Origin: Methanocorpusculum sp.
GTDB taxonomy: Archaea; Halobacteriota; Methanomicrobia; Methanomicrobiales; Methanocorpusculaceae
Length of the DNA: 64,000 nt
Direction: 5' to 3'
Assembly (NCBI GenBank): GCA_029987115.1
Contig: DALTWK010000001.1
Coordinates: 85,547-149,546 of the forward strand
In this document: positions 25,963-34,159 of the stretch, piece by piece
Numbering within the stretch: position 1 is the stretch's first letter
Layout of the letters: the number at the start of each line of letters is the position of its first letter
Made by a program: the position numbers and the translations under genes
Notes under the pieces: generated by a model
What the model was told of the DNA's origin: nothing
Database searches by the model: none
Seen by the model: the letters and a program-made list of their open reading frames with translations, nothing else

Positions 25963-26035
25963 ATTCCCGTAGTGTAGTGGTCAATCATTCCGGCCTTTGG
26001 AGCCGGAAACGGCGGTTCGAATCCGCCCGGGAATA
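25963..26035 (+). tRNA. tRNA-Gln (TTG anticodon)
   Basis: 73 bases, 21 bases after tRNA-Leu and probably co-transcribed. Acceptor ATTCCCG pairs with CGGGAAT, discriminator A. Anticodon stem CCGGC/GCCGG with loop CTTTGGA (anticodon TTG), T-arm GGCGG-TTCGAAT-CCGCC. Confidence 0.93.
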
Positions 26036-26128
26036 CTCTTGATTTCTTGTTTTTCAAAGTTCGAGAAAAACAGATATACCATCTCTCATGATTATTCCTA
26101 ATTTGGACGTAAGGTAAAAAAAGAGGAT

Positions 26129-26962
26129 TTAGTACCGACGGAACGGTTTCCGGATACTCTTCTGCACAACGTCATCCGGATGCGCAACCGTTACGCGTAC
26201 CGGTCTGCCGTGAATCATCTGTCCTTTCATCTTTTCAACAACCTTCTCGGCATATTCCATCGGAACTTCGACAAACGAGGCATTGTCACCGAGTTCGATT
26301 CTGCCGATTGCAGATCCCGGAACATCGCACTCGCCAGCGATGGTTCCGACAATGCTGTTCGGCTTGACTCCCTGACGCATGCCAAGCGACAAGCGGAATC
26401 GCACCATGCCGGATTCCGCTGCACCCGATGCCTCAAATGTTCCTTCCTGCACTGGTTCTTCAGAGAAGGTTTCCCTCGGTTTTTTGGATGGGAGGGCTAC
26501 GGTAGCACGTATCGGTCTCCCTCTGACTGCCGCCTTGTTCATGACTTCCTTGAATATATCGGCATCTTCGAGTTTTACTTCGGCAAACGTCATGTCGCGG
26601 AGGATATCGATTTTACCAAGCGACGTCTTCGGGATTTTGTCACCGTTTAATGCTGCTGCAACGATATCTGCCGGACGAACGCGATCGCGGAACCCGACAG
26701 AGAGCATGAATCTGACAAAGCCATCTTCAGCCCCGCTATTCTCATACGTACCTTCAATAAATTCACGGCGTGCCGAACGCTTCGGCTGACCTGCTTCGTC
26801 ATACATTTTCATGAAAACAGCAACTGCATCTGCTGCAGTCAGTTGAGTTTTTTCCAGAATCTTTTCTGCAACCGGGAGATATACATCATATCCTCCTGCA
26901 GAATACATCTCATCAAACGCTTCCAGAATCTTTCCTTCTTCAATAACAATAGAATCTACCAT
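26129..26962 (-). CDS. Tandem DbpA-like RNA-binding domain protein without a helicase core
   Basis: The sequence contains two copies of the DbpA/DeaD C-terminal RNA-binding fold. Counted from a possible ATG at 27001 they span about 95-169 and 199-273; each runs from an FVRFMLSVG or MVRFRLSLG strand to a GRPIRATVA or GRPVRVTVA strand. An acidic and helical N-terminal region of about 80 residues precedes them. No helicase motifs exist. The ATG at 26962 is preferred because the only TATA-like element (ATATAAG, about 27004-27012) would place the transcript start near 26985, downstream of the ATG at 27001. Predicted role: RNA binding or chaperone activity, inferred from the domains only. Confidence 0.72.
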   Translation of the reverse strand: MVDSIVIEEGKILEAFDEMYSAGGYDVYLPVAEKILEKTQLTAADAVAVFMKMYDEAGQPKRSARREFIEGTYENSGAEDGFVRFMLSVGFRDRVRPADIVAAALNGDKIPKTSLGKIDILRDMTFAEVKLEDADIFKEVMNKAAVRGRPIRATVALPSKKPRETFSEEPVQEGTFEASGAAESGMVRFRLSLGMRQGVKPNSIVGTIAGECDVPGSAIGRIELGDNASFVEVPMEYAEKVVEKMKGQMIHGRPVRVTVAHPDDVVQKSIRKPFRRY

Positions 26963-27001
26963 GCTATCAACACATCCAGGATGTATACCATAACCATACA
27001 T

Positions 27002-27254
27002 CCTTTCTTATATGATTGATACGCTTTTTATCCGTTATTAGTTTTCTGTCGGGATGATTCAATTTTGGACGCCACGCGACAGAAACATCAATTAAAGAAA
27101 TCATTTCCTTAACAACAATCCAGTATGACATATTATCGAAAGCTACTCCCGAGTTAAAACCTCATATAAGTTTATAATAACAAATCCCATTACAAGATAA
27201 GAACAGAAAACTGACAAACAACCCGCATAAAAAATATTACAAAAAGAAGAAAAA
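27002..27254. other. AT-rich intergenic stretch with a 9-bp inverted repeat
   Basis: About 250 bases between the RNA-binding protein and the IMPACT-family gene. Apart from the upstream TATA box, the visible structure is TTTCTGTCG (27043-27051) complementary to CGACAGAAA (27077-27085) with a 25-base loop. No coding frame or tRNA-like fold is seen. Confidence 0.35.
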
Positions 27255-27635
27255 TCAGAGATTTTTCGGTTTATGTGCTTCGTATTCAACTACAGCACCG
27301 ATTCCTGCTTCCCGGAACGCACGTGCCACACCAGCCGGACCCAATTTAATCCCACCAAATATCCGAGACACCATTAGCATGTGCGATCCGAGATTGTGAT
27401 GCTCCATCACTTCCAGCAGTGCACGTCCAGGGGAACCGACTTCGCCATCAGCACGGCTGTCGGAAACATTCCCGCAGACAACTGCATAGCAGTGATGTGC
27501 TGCTTTTTTGTAGAGTTTGTCGTGAATAGCACGAACCTCTAAAACATCATCCATGGAATCAATCAGATACAGATGCGCATAAAACTTCGACTTCTTTTCA
27601 TCCAGACGGACAGCGGCAACTTCCTTCGCTGTCAT
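27255..27635 (-). CDS. IMPACT/UPF0029-family protein (YigZ N-terminal domain type)
   Basis: 126 residues covering only the UPF0029 N-terminal domain: KKSKFYAHLYLI, AHHCYAVV and the SDDGEP-like segment SRADGEVGSPGRALL, then GGIKLGPAGVARAF. Bacterial YigZ and eukaryotic IMPACT carry an extra domain; in eukaryotes IMPACT interferes with GCN2 activation. The archaeal role is unknown. It overlaps the DUF5591 gene by four bases and is last in a six-gene minus-strand operon. Confidence 0.85.
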   Translation of the reverse strand: MTAKEVAAVRLDEKKSKFYAHLYLIDSMDDVLEVRAIHDKLYKKAAHHCYAVVCGNVSDSRADGEVGSPGRALLEVMEHHNLGSHMLMVSRIFGGIKLGPAGVARAFREAGIGAVVEYEAHKPKNL

Positions 27636-28240
27636 GGACGATCCCTCATCTCAGTCAACGCACCACGGAACTCATCCAGATACCCCTGCATGGAAAGACT
27701 TCCTTCTGGGAACGGACAGTCAGCATCATAAAGTTTGTCAATAACCGGCTGTGTTGGATAAATCTCAACCGGAATTCCTGTCTCGGCAACAGCATTCTCC
27801 ATCGCACGCCTGAAGAGTCCGATACAGTAGGCTATCCGGTACTTGTACGTAGAAGAAGTTTTCCTGAGATATCCGCACAGACGTGCGGTTTCAATCCGCA
27901 CAAAATCATCTTTGATTTTCTGGTCTTTGACGTTCCCCAGCATATAGTGATAATGTGCAAAGGGATACATTAATTCAAGTTCCGCCGGAACGGTTCCACA
28001 GGTGCCGAAAATGACAATGTGATATTTGTTTGGAGATGGAAAGACCTCGTCAAACAGTTTGTGAAAGAGCTTGTGTGACGGGCTGGTACTGTACGGTTTC
28101 CGGACCGCACAGGGAATGAACAGACCGATGTCGCGCGGTGAAACCTGATATTCATTAATTATGTACTGATATGCCTCCTCAAACTGCGGAAGATAGAACG
28201 GCGGATCGGTCAAATCGTTTTCGTCTGCTGGCGGTTTCAC
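27632..28240 (-). CDS. Stand-alone DUF5591 protein, related to archaeosine synthase ArcS
   Basis: 202 residues. The sequence matches the DUF5591 module that lies between the TGT-like part and the PUA domain of ArcS, including GLFIPCAVRKPYSTSPSH and a CGTVPAELELMYPFAHY strand. ArcS converts preQ0-modified G15 of tRNA to an archaeosine precursor. Here the module is alone, with neither the TGT-like nor the PUA domain. It could be part of a split ArcS or have another role. It overlaps pspC and the IMPACT gene by four bases on each side. Confidence 0.72.
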   Translation of the reverse strand: MKPPADENDLTDPPFYLPQFEEAYQYIINEYQVSPRDIGLFIPCAVRKPYSTSPSHKLFHKLFDEVFPSPNKYHIVIFGTCGTVPAELELMYPFAHYHYMLGNVKDQKIKDDFVRIETARLCGYLRKTSSTYKYRIAYCIGLFRRAMENAVAETGIPVEIYPTQPVIDKLYDADCPFPEGSLSMQGYLDEFRGALTEMRDRP

Positions 28241-28509
28241 TCTTTAACCTCGAAATCCGCATCAATTGTGTTGGGATCCAGTTTCTTCCTTGGTTCACCG
28301 AATGGAAGTTTCGCCATTAAAACTGCATATACAATCGGCATGATAAGAACACCGAACCGGAAACCCGGAATAAAAAGTGGTACGAGCGTCAGAACAACAA
28401 ATGCGACACGGACTAACCAGGCGGGAATATTCAAATATTCAGCTATTCCTCCGCACACTCCGCCAAAGTAATGATATGTTCTTGAACGTGCCAGTTTTCT
28501 GGTAACCAT
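28237..28509 (-). CDS. PspC-domain membrane protein
   Basis: 90 residues. The PspC fold is clear: basic start RKLARSRTYHYFGGVCGGIAEYLNIPAWLVR, followed by one to two hydrophobic segments (about 30-72) and an acidic tail. PspC-domain proteins are small membrane proteins often linked to envelope stress. An AGGAGAATAATA ribosome-binding site precedes the ATG. It is fourth in the six-gene operon, 24 bases after the ThiF-family gene. Confidence 0.85.
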   Translation of the reverse strand: MVTRKLARSRTYHYFGGVCGGIAEYLNIPAWLVRVAFVVLTLVPLFIPGFRFGVLIMPIVYAVLMAKLPFGEPRKKLDPNTIDADFEVKE

Positions 28510-28533
28510 GATTATTATTCTCCTATTTCTCGT

Positions 28534-29253
28534 CTATATACTTTCAGCCCCGGAACACACCGGACACCGCGGGCTTTTCTTCACAGCAAACGTCTCAAGC
28601 GAGTTCCGTGATGCATCATACAGCAGAAGCTTTCCCGCCAAGGTCGGCGAACCAATCAAAACGCGGACTGCTTCGAGAGCCTGAAGCGAACCGACAACAC
28701 CGGCACAGGCACCAAGCGACGGGATCTTTTCATCAGATGTTTTTACTGCAGGGAAAATGCAGGAAAGACACGGAGTTTTGCCCGGAACAACAAGCGTCAG
28801 TTGTCCAGAATATCCCGAAACAGCCGCATGCAGAAGAGGAATGCCCAGTTTCTGCGAGGCACGGTTCAGAACATAACGAGCTTCAAAATTATCCAGACAA
28901 TCAATTATCAGAGACGCATCGCCAATGAGACGCTCTGCAGAATCATCCGTTATCGGTTCAGCATAAGCAAGAACACGGCATGATGGATTCAGCAAGGTGA
29001 GCGTCTGCATCGCCGATGATGCTTTGTCCATGCCAACACGTTCAGCAGGATGCAAAATCTGCCGATTCAGGTTGGTTTCATCAATCCAGTCACCATCAGC
29101 GATGCGGATGCGACCGACACCAGCTTCTGCAAGATACATAGAAACCGGAGAACCGAGACCGCCTGCTCCAGCTATAAAGACCGTCGATGAAGCAAGTTTC
29201 GCCTGACCTTCTTCTCCGATTAGCGGAAGCTGGCGCAGATAGCGTTTAGACAC
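28534..29253 (-). CDS. ThiF/MoeB-family adenylyltransferase (E1-like)
   Basis: 239 residues. The nucleotide-binding GAGGLGSP is at 29-36, DWIDETNLNRQIL follows with the Asp and Arg of the E1-like active site, and two CxxC pairs (CLSC and CPVC) should bind zinc. These enzymes adenylate the C-terminal glycine of ubiquitin-like sulfur carriers. It overlaps tfuA by eight bases, downstream of ycaO, which suggests activation of a carrier for sulfur transfer, possibly in protein thioamidation. That is inference from context. Confidence 0.86.
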   Translation of the reverse strand: MSKRYLRQLPLIGEEGQAKLASSTVFIAGAGGLGSPVSMYLAEAGVGRIRIADGDWIDETNLNRQILHPAERVGMDKASSAMQTLTLLNPSCRVLAYAEPITDDSAERLIGDASLIIDCLDNFEARYVLNRASQKLGIPLLHAAVSGYSGQLTLVVPGKTPCLSCIFPAVKTSDEKIPSLGACAGVVGSLQALEAVRVLIGSPTLAGKLLLYDASRNSLETFAVKKSPRCPVCSGAESI

Positions 29254-29887
29254 AGGTATCCCTCACAAGAGCAAGGCATGCTTTCGCATCCTCATGTTTC
29301 TGATCAATTGCATTCTTTTTCACCCAAGCAAGAAGCGACGCCTTCTTTTCTTCCGACAAAGACGATTCTTTGATAACACGACGGTACGTGCGTTCCTGAT
29401 AGTAAATTCCTTTGCATGTTTTGAGAAGTGCTGTCTCCTCATCTGAAGTCAGCACGCCAGACAAAACTGCTGACGTAAAAGTAGCACGGATGTTGACCAT
29501 CGGGTCTGAAAGCGCCATCCCGGTTTCTGGATCGTAGAGCAGACCAACTTCATCATCGGCAATAATCTTGCCGGAACGGTACCACTCAAAAATCTGTCCG
29601 ACACCAACCATTCCGAATGGCTCCATCTCATATGCCCGAAGTGCACCCATAGAGGATGATCCGAAACATTTCACACCAGTTTTCAATGCCGCAAGAATTT
29701 CCTTGTGCGCAACTGACTCGTTCTGGAAAAAGACGCCGTCGATAATCACGATAACGGAATAACCTTCGCTTACCGCTGTCGCGACATCCCCGCGTTTTAC
29801 CGGAGGGCGAACCGTAGCAGACGGAAGATACGACTGAACTTCCTCTGTGGTTAGACTAGGCCCGACGAATATGATTGTATTCGGCAT
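29246..29887 (-). CDS. tfuA: TfuA-like protein, YcaO partner
   Basis: 213 residues from the ATG at 29887. The start MPNTIIFVGPSLTTEEV and the motif KCFGSSSMGALRAYEM are TfuA family signatures. In methanogens TfuA with YcaO converts a glycine of methyl-coenzyme M reductase alpha subunit to thioglycine, with TfuA thought to help deliver sulfide. Longer in-frame starts at 29914 or 29950 lie within ycaO; 29887 follows a GGTGCA ribosome-binding-site-like sequence and still overlaps ycaO by 32 bases. The gene is transcribed before thiF-like. Confidence 0.85.
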   Translation of the reverse strand: MPNTIIFVGPSLTTEEVQSYLPSATVRPPVKRGDVATAVSEGYSVIVIIDGVFFQNESVAHKEILAALKTGVKCFGSSSMGALRAYEMEPFGMVGVGQIFEWYRSGKIIADDEVGLLYDPETGMALSDPMVNIRATFTSAVLSGVLTSDEETALLKTCKGIYYQERTYRRVIKESSLSEEKKASLLAWVKKNAIDQKHEDAKACLALVRDTCV

Positions 29888-31064
29888 TTCTGCACCGTTC
29901 TCCGCGGCGTTCATTGTCAATCGTAAAGCATTCAAGTCCCGGAACCACAACGCGAACTACCGGAATCTGTAGAGACGGATCGGTCAAGTCAAAGACAATC
30001 ACACGGTCAAGCCCAGCGGCGGCAATCCGCTCGACAATCAGTTCTACATCCTTCTTGAAGTCGTCTGTTGCAACCGATTGTACGGCAGAAGCCGATTCAT
30101 ATTCATCTCCGCGGAACCAGTAGGCATTCATCCGCTTCACACGGTCATATCCGATAACTTCACGGAGCTGGGCAATCGTTGCATCTTCTCGTGCTCCGTG
30201 AATCTGCGTTGCCCGGCTCTGTGCAACTTCTGACAATGCACGAATCATGGCAACTTCAGCGTTCGTGTGCGTACCCATTCCTATCATCATCAGACGCGGA
30301 TCTTTCAGCTGCACATCATCAGCAACTGCAGCAATCGTCGGAATTCCAAGATCAGAGGTGATGTCGCGAAGGGTGACTTCTACACCGTTTTTCGTGAACT
30401 TCTCTGCCATCTCGGCAACCCGCGGGGGAAGATCCTTCAGTTTCTTTCCTGTCTGGCGAGTCGCTTCGACAAGCGACCATGAGTCACGTTCAATGACTTC
30501 CGTTAACGCATAGAAAATAGCTTCTTCTAGCGTGTTTCCCGATGCCACACCGTTTGAGCTGGAACGGAACAGTGACGGGAGATAGAACGGATTCGGGTGT
30601 ACGACTGCACAGAATGGAACATAGATTTCCTCCTGGTGAATCAAATCCCATCCGGCAACCCAAGGAAGCGGCTGATTCGGCTCGGCACCGTGCGGAAGAA
30701 TCAGATCGGTAGGGTTCAGAACTGTAAGTCCTTGACGAACAAGGTCCAGATAGGTTGCCTCTTTCATGTCGCGGGGAACTGCTTCTGCACTGTACCGTTC
30801 AATACCTTCCATAATTCCGGAGACGCGGGCCTCGGCTTCGGTTCCGCCTTTTCCGTTGTAGACAGAAATGGCACCGTCTGCAGCACCAGGGCGAATGCAG
30901 GAATAGACAGGAATGCCGAGACGGTCAAGATCGGTAATGTCGGCAACACGGGTAATGCCGGCCTCCATCGTAAATTGTTCAACTCTCGCGAGAGTCTCTT
31001 CCGGAGTACAGCTCCGCTCGGTCCAACTGTTATAGACCTTCGGAGATGGTTTCAGCTCAATCAT
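29856..31064 (-). CDS. ycaO: YcaO-domain protein, probable thioamide-forming enzyme for methyl-coenzyme M reductase
   Basis: 402 residues. The YcaO ATP-binding signature is present: a conserved SGIMEGIERYSAEA helix, then ASGNTLEEAIFYALTEVIERD. YcaO enzymes phosphorylate backbone amides to make azolines or thioamides. In methanogens the YcaO-TfuA pair makes thioglycine in McrA. The tfuA gene lies downstream and overlaps by 32 bases, which supports that role over a peptide-natural-product role; no precursor peptide gene is seen. It is the first gene of the six-gene operon. Confidence 0.88.
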   Translation of the reverse strand: MIELKPSPKVYNSWTERSCTPEETLARVEQFTMEAGITRVADITDLDRLGIPVYSCIRPGAADGAISVYNGKGGTEAEARVSGIMEGIERYSAEAVPRDMKEATYLDLVRQGLTVLNPTDLILPHGAEPNQPLPWVAGWDLIHQEEIYVPFCAVVHPNPFYLPSLFRSSSNGVASGNTLEEAIFYALTEVIERDSWSLVEATRQTGKKLKDLPPRVAEMAEKFTKNGVEVTLRDITSDLGIPTIAAVADDVQLKDPRLMMIGMGTHTNAEVAMIRALSEVAQSRATQIHGAREDATIAQLREVIGYDRVKRMNAYWFRGDEYESASAVQSVATDDFKKDVELIVERIAAAGLDRVIVFDLTDPSLQIPVVRVVVPGLECFTIDNERRGERCRNAEYNHIRRA

Positions 31065-31168
31065 TATGTACTATATTTCCGCGTAGAGAAGTATGTAGAT
31101 TTCCCTCCAAACAAGAAGCCATCAGATAGTGAGATAGATATTGTTTCAACCCCAATAGGTACACTATC

Positions 31169-32053
31169 ATGGTAAAGCTGCAGATACCGGATACGAAAAT
31201 CGCCGGTGTAACGCTGAAGAACCACATGCTTTTGGCAGCAGGCGTTCTCGGCACCACCGCCGCATCACTCAATAGAATGCTCTCACTCGGAGCTGGGGGT
31301 GTCGTCACCAAGTCCATCGGACCTGAGGCAATCCCTGGTCACCACGGACCGGCGCTCATACCAATCGATGGCGGACTCATAAATGCGATGGGACTTCCGA
31401 ACCCATCCAAAGATTTCGCAGAAGAACTGAAATCCATCCAGAAAGAAGGAATTGTCGTCAGCATCTTCGGCGGAACCGCAAAAGAATTTGGTACCGTTGC
31501 ATCCTGGTTCCCGGATGCCGAAGCGTTCGAACTGAATCTCTCCTGCCCACATGCAGAAGGATACGGAGCATCCATCGGCGTTAACCCGAGAGTCGTAAAA
31601 GAATGCACTGAAGCAGTCAAAACATATGGAAAACCGACATGGGTCAAACTCACGCCGAACGTAACTGACATCAAAGTCATCGGAAAGGCAGCCGAAGAAG
31701 GCGGGGCAGATGCGATTGTTGCCATCAATACCGTCAAAGCAATGCGGATTTCCACCTCTCTGGGAAAACCCATCCTCGGCAACAAATTTGGCGGACTCTC
31801 CGGCAAAGCAATCTTTCCGATTGCAGTCCGCGCTGTCTACGACCTCTATGAAGCAGTCGAAATCCCAATTATCGGATGTGGAGGCATCAGCACCGCAGAC
31901 AACGTGATCGAGATGATGATGGCAGGAGCACAGGCAGTCGAAATTGGAAGCGCGGTCTATGACTCGATCAATATCTTCAATGAAATTTCAAACGACCTCT
32001 ACGCGGATGACGGAATAAAAGCAATAGAGATTGTGGGGTGTGCCCATGACTGA
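31169..32053 (+). CDS. pyrD: Dihydroorotate dehydrogenase, catalytic subunit (class 1B)
   Basis: 294 residues, a FMN-binding TIM barrel. The active-site loop LNLSCPHAEGYG holds the catalytic Cys of class 1 enzymes, and GGAQAVEIGSAV and PIIGCGGIST contribute FMN phosphate binding. It oxidises dihydroorotate in pyrimidine synthesis. It is followed by pyrK with an eight-base overlap, identifying the NAD-linked 1B form. The divergent intergenic region with ycaO (31065-31168) carries promoters for both. Confidence 0.95.
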   Translation: MVKLQIPDTKIAGVTLKNHMLLAAGVLGTTAASLNRMLSLGAGGVVTKSIGPEAIPGHHGPALIPIDGGLINAMGLPNPSKDFAEELKSIQKEGIVVSIFGGTAKEFGTVASWFPDAEAFELNLSCPHAEGYGASIGVNPRVVKECTEAVKTYGKPTWVKLTPNVTDIKVIGKAAEEGGADAIVAINTVKAMRISTSLGKPILGNKFGGLSGKAIFPIAVRAVYDLYEAVEIPIIGCGGISTADNVIEMMMAGAQAVEIGSAVYDSINIFNEISNDLYADDGIKAIEIVGCAHD

Positions 32054-32807
32054 AGCAGCACTTCCAAAGATTGTAACCGTTACCAAAATCATTGACGAAA
32101 CACCGACGGTCAAAACCTTTGTCTTCGATGAAATTTTCAACATCCGTGCCGGACAGTTTTGTATGGTCTGGATTCCGGGAGTCGATGAAATTCCGATGGC
32201 GTTCTCTGCAGCGAACTCCATCACCGTCATGAAAGCAGGAGACGCAACAAGTGCACTTTTCCAGTTGAAAGAAGGAGATAAAATCGGTATCCGCGGACCA
32301 TTCGGCAACGGATTCCAACCGAAAGGAAAAGTGCTCGCCATCGCGGGTGGTATCGGCATTACCCCGCTCTTTACCCTTGCGGCTTCCGGCGAAGTCGACA
32401 CCTTCATCCTCGGTGCACGAACCAAAGCGGAACTGATGTTCACCGATGACCTCAAAAACGTCACCGACCTCAAGATTGCTACTGACGACGGAACCGAAGG
32501 ATACCACGGATTTGTAACCGGCATCATGGACACCTTGGATCTCGAATCCTACGACACCATCTGCGTCTGCGGTCCTGAAATGATGATGAAAGGTATCCTT
32601 GACCGGCTGAAAGCGAAAGGTATCGAAAACCGCGGACTTTTCTCAATGCATCGCTATATGAAATGTGCAATCGGCGTCTGTGGATCCTGTTGCATGGACC
32701 CAGACGGCTACCGTGTCTGTAAGGATGGACCGGTATTCTCCGGCGAAATCTTGGCACGCGGAGAGCTCGGCCAACACATGAGAGGAGCGAGCGGAAGGAG
32801 ACAATAA
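32046..32807 (+). CDS. pyrK: Dihydroorotate dehydrogenase electron-transfer subunit
   Basis: 253 residues from the ATG at 32046. The FAD/NAD-reductase region (about 1-215) has KIGIRGPFGNGF and AGGIGITPLF; the C-terminal 2Fe-2S motif is CAIGVCGSCCMD followed by a Cys in YRVC. PyrK passes electrons from PyrD FMN to NAD. A GTG at 32031 could extend the protein by five residues, but GGGGTGTG lies just ahead of the ATG at 32046, which is therefore preferred. It overlaps pyrD by eight bases. Confidence 0.93.
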   Translation: MTEAALPKIVTVTKIIDETPTVKTFVFDEIFNIRAGQFCMVWIPGVDEIPMAFSAANSITVMKAGDATSALFQLKEGDKIGIRGPFGNGFQPKGKVLAIAGGIGITPLFTLAASGEVDTFILGARTKAELMFTDDLKNVTDLKIATDDGTEGYHGFVTGIMDTLDLESYDTICVCGPEMMMKGILDRLKAKGIENRGLFSMHRYMKCAIGVCGSCCMDPDGYRVCKDGPVFSGEILARGELGQHMRGASGRRQ

Positions 32808-32810
32808 ATC

Positions 32811-33440
32811 ATGAAACCGGAAAATAAAACAATCACCTGCCCAAAATGCGGCGCAAAACAGACGTTTACCTTATTCCCGTCTATCAATGCATCGAACCAT
32901 GAATTACGCGAGAAATTCCTCGAAGGAAACCTCACTACGCTGGTATGTGAACATTGCGGATTCTCTGGCGTCGTTGAATACCCGATGCTCTACCACGATC
33001 TCGAAGAAAAGTTCTCCCTCTTCTTCCAACCGGATTCAGATGAACGCGTGGCACAACTACCGAATGTGCTTCCGGCACACTTATTGGGGGACATGCGACT
33101 GCGTCTTGTCCACACCCAGGATGACATGCGTGAGAAAATCTACCTCTTCCGCGACAAACTCGATGACCGGATTATTGAAGTGGTAAAAGACAACATCCTT
33201 CGTGAAATGGAGGCAAAGAAGGAAGAAAAGATTCCAGATGCTCTCTACTACGCCGAAGACCGTTTCGCCTGCGAAGGAAGAAGCCTTATCTTTGTTCCAC
33301 GGAAAGGAACCGAGTACATGGAACCGATTAAGATTCCGTTCGATACCTACGAGAAAATTAAAAAGATTACCTCTTCCATCTGGGAAAGAAAAGTCGAAGG
33401 CTACGCAGTCGTTGACAAAGAATGGGTCAAAAACGTATGA
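32811..33440 (+). CDS. CpXC-domain zinc protein, first of a pair
   Basis: 209 residues. CPKCG near residue 10 and CEHCGFSG near residue 44 give four cysteines for a zinc ribbon, and the surrounding fold matches the CpXC domain (Pfam CpXC). The C-terminal half is alpha/beta and charged. The function of CpXC proteins is unknown. It starts three bases after pyrK and overlaps the second copy by four bases (ATGA). The copies share layout and motifs, indicating duplication. Confidence 0.78.
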   Translation: MKPENKTITCPKCGAKQTFTLFPSINASNHELREKFLEGNLTTLVCEHCGFSGVVEYPMLYHDLEEKFSLFFQPDSDERVAQLPNVLPAHLLGDMRLRLVHTQDDMREKIYLFRDKLDDRIIEVVKDNILREMEAKKEEKIPDALYYAEDRFACEGRSLIFVPRKGTEYMEPIKIPFDTYEKIKKITSSIWERKVEGYAVVDKEWVKNV

Positions 33441-34159
33441 TGCCCGAAGACGAAATCGAAGACTCGATTATCTGCCCAGAATGCGGTCATGAACAGGAAC
33501 TACATGTCATCCCCTCAGTAAATGTCACGCTTGATCCGGACATGAAAGATAAGGTGCTTTCCGGAGACATCTTCCTTTTCACCTGTGAAAAATGCGGATT
33601 CACCGGATTTGCCGGTTACCCGTTCATCTACGAAGACAAGGAAACGAACGGCGGATTTCTGATTTATCTGGAACCTGAGTGTGAAGACCGTGAAGTCGGT
33701 ATCGACGGCGATGTCGCAGACCAGGTGCTCCTGCAGAACATGACCATGCGTCTTGTAACAACCGTCAACGAACTCAAAGAAAAAGTCTTCATCTTTGAAG
33801 CAGGTCTCGATGACCGCATCATCGAACTGTTCAAGACGCTGGCACTTTCCAAGATGCGGGCAGACAACGCAGAAGAAATTCCGGACGAATTACGATTTAC
33901 CAGACTCGACGAGGTCAACGGAGAAATGAAAGTCTTCTTTGCAGCATTCCGCGAAGAAGAATACCTCGGCATCCTGGAACTTCCATACTCACTCTATCAG
34001 ACCTGCTTCCTGACCGGGGAACCTATCTGGGATTATCCTGTCAACGAATGCGGAGCAGTCGACCAGCAATGGATTATGGACCGGTTGAAAGCAGAGCAGG
34101 AACCAAAAACATGTGACTGCGGTTGCGATGACGACTGTGAACACTGCCACCATGAGTGA
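33437..34159 (+). CDS. CpXC-domain zinc protein, second copy
   Basis: 240 residues from the ATG at 33437. The zinc-ribbon pairs are CPECG and CEKCGFTG, positioned as in the first copy, with the same run EKVFIFEAGLDDRIIEL as the upstream protein's EKIYLFRDKLDDRIIEV. It ends in a short Cys/His/Asp-rich tail (CDCGCDDDCEHCHHE) that the first copy lacks and that could bind another metal. It overlaps the NAD(P)HX repair gene by eight bases. Function unknown; the pair is in a pyrimidine and nicotinamide-nucleotide operon. Confidence 0.76.
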   Translation: MMPEDEIEDSIICPECGHEQELHVIPSVNVTLDPDMKDKVLSGDIFLFTCEKCGFTGFAGYPFIYEDKETNGGFLIYLEPECEDREVGIDGDVADQVLLQNMTMRLVTTVNELKEKVFIFEAGLDDRIIELFKTLALSKMRADNAEEIPDELRFTRLDEVNGEMKVFFAAFREEEYLGILELPYSLYQTCFLTGEPIWDYPVNECGAVDQQWIMDRLKAEQEPKTCDCGCDDDCEHCHHE

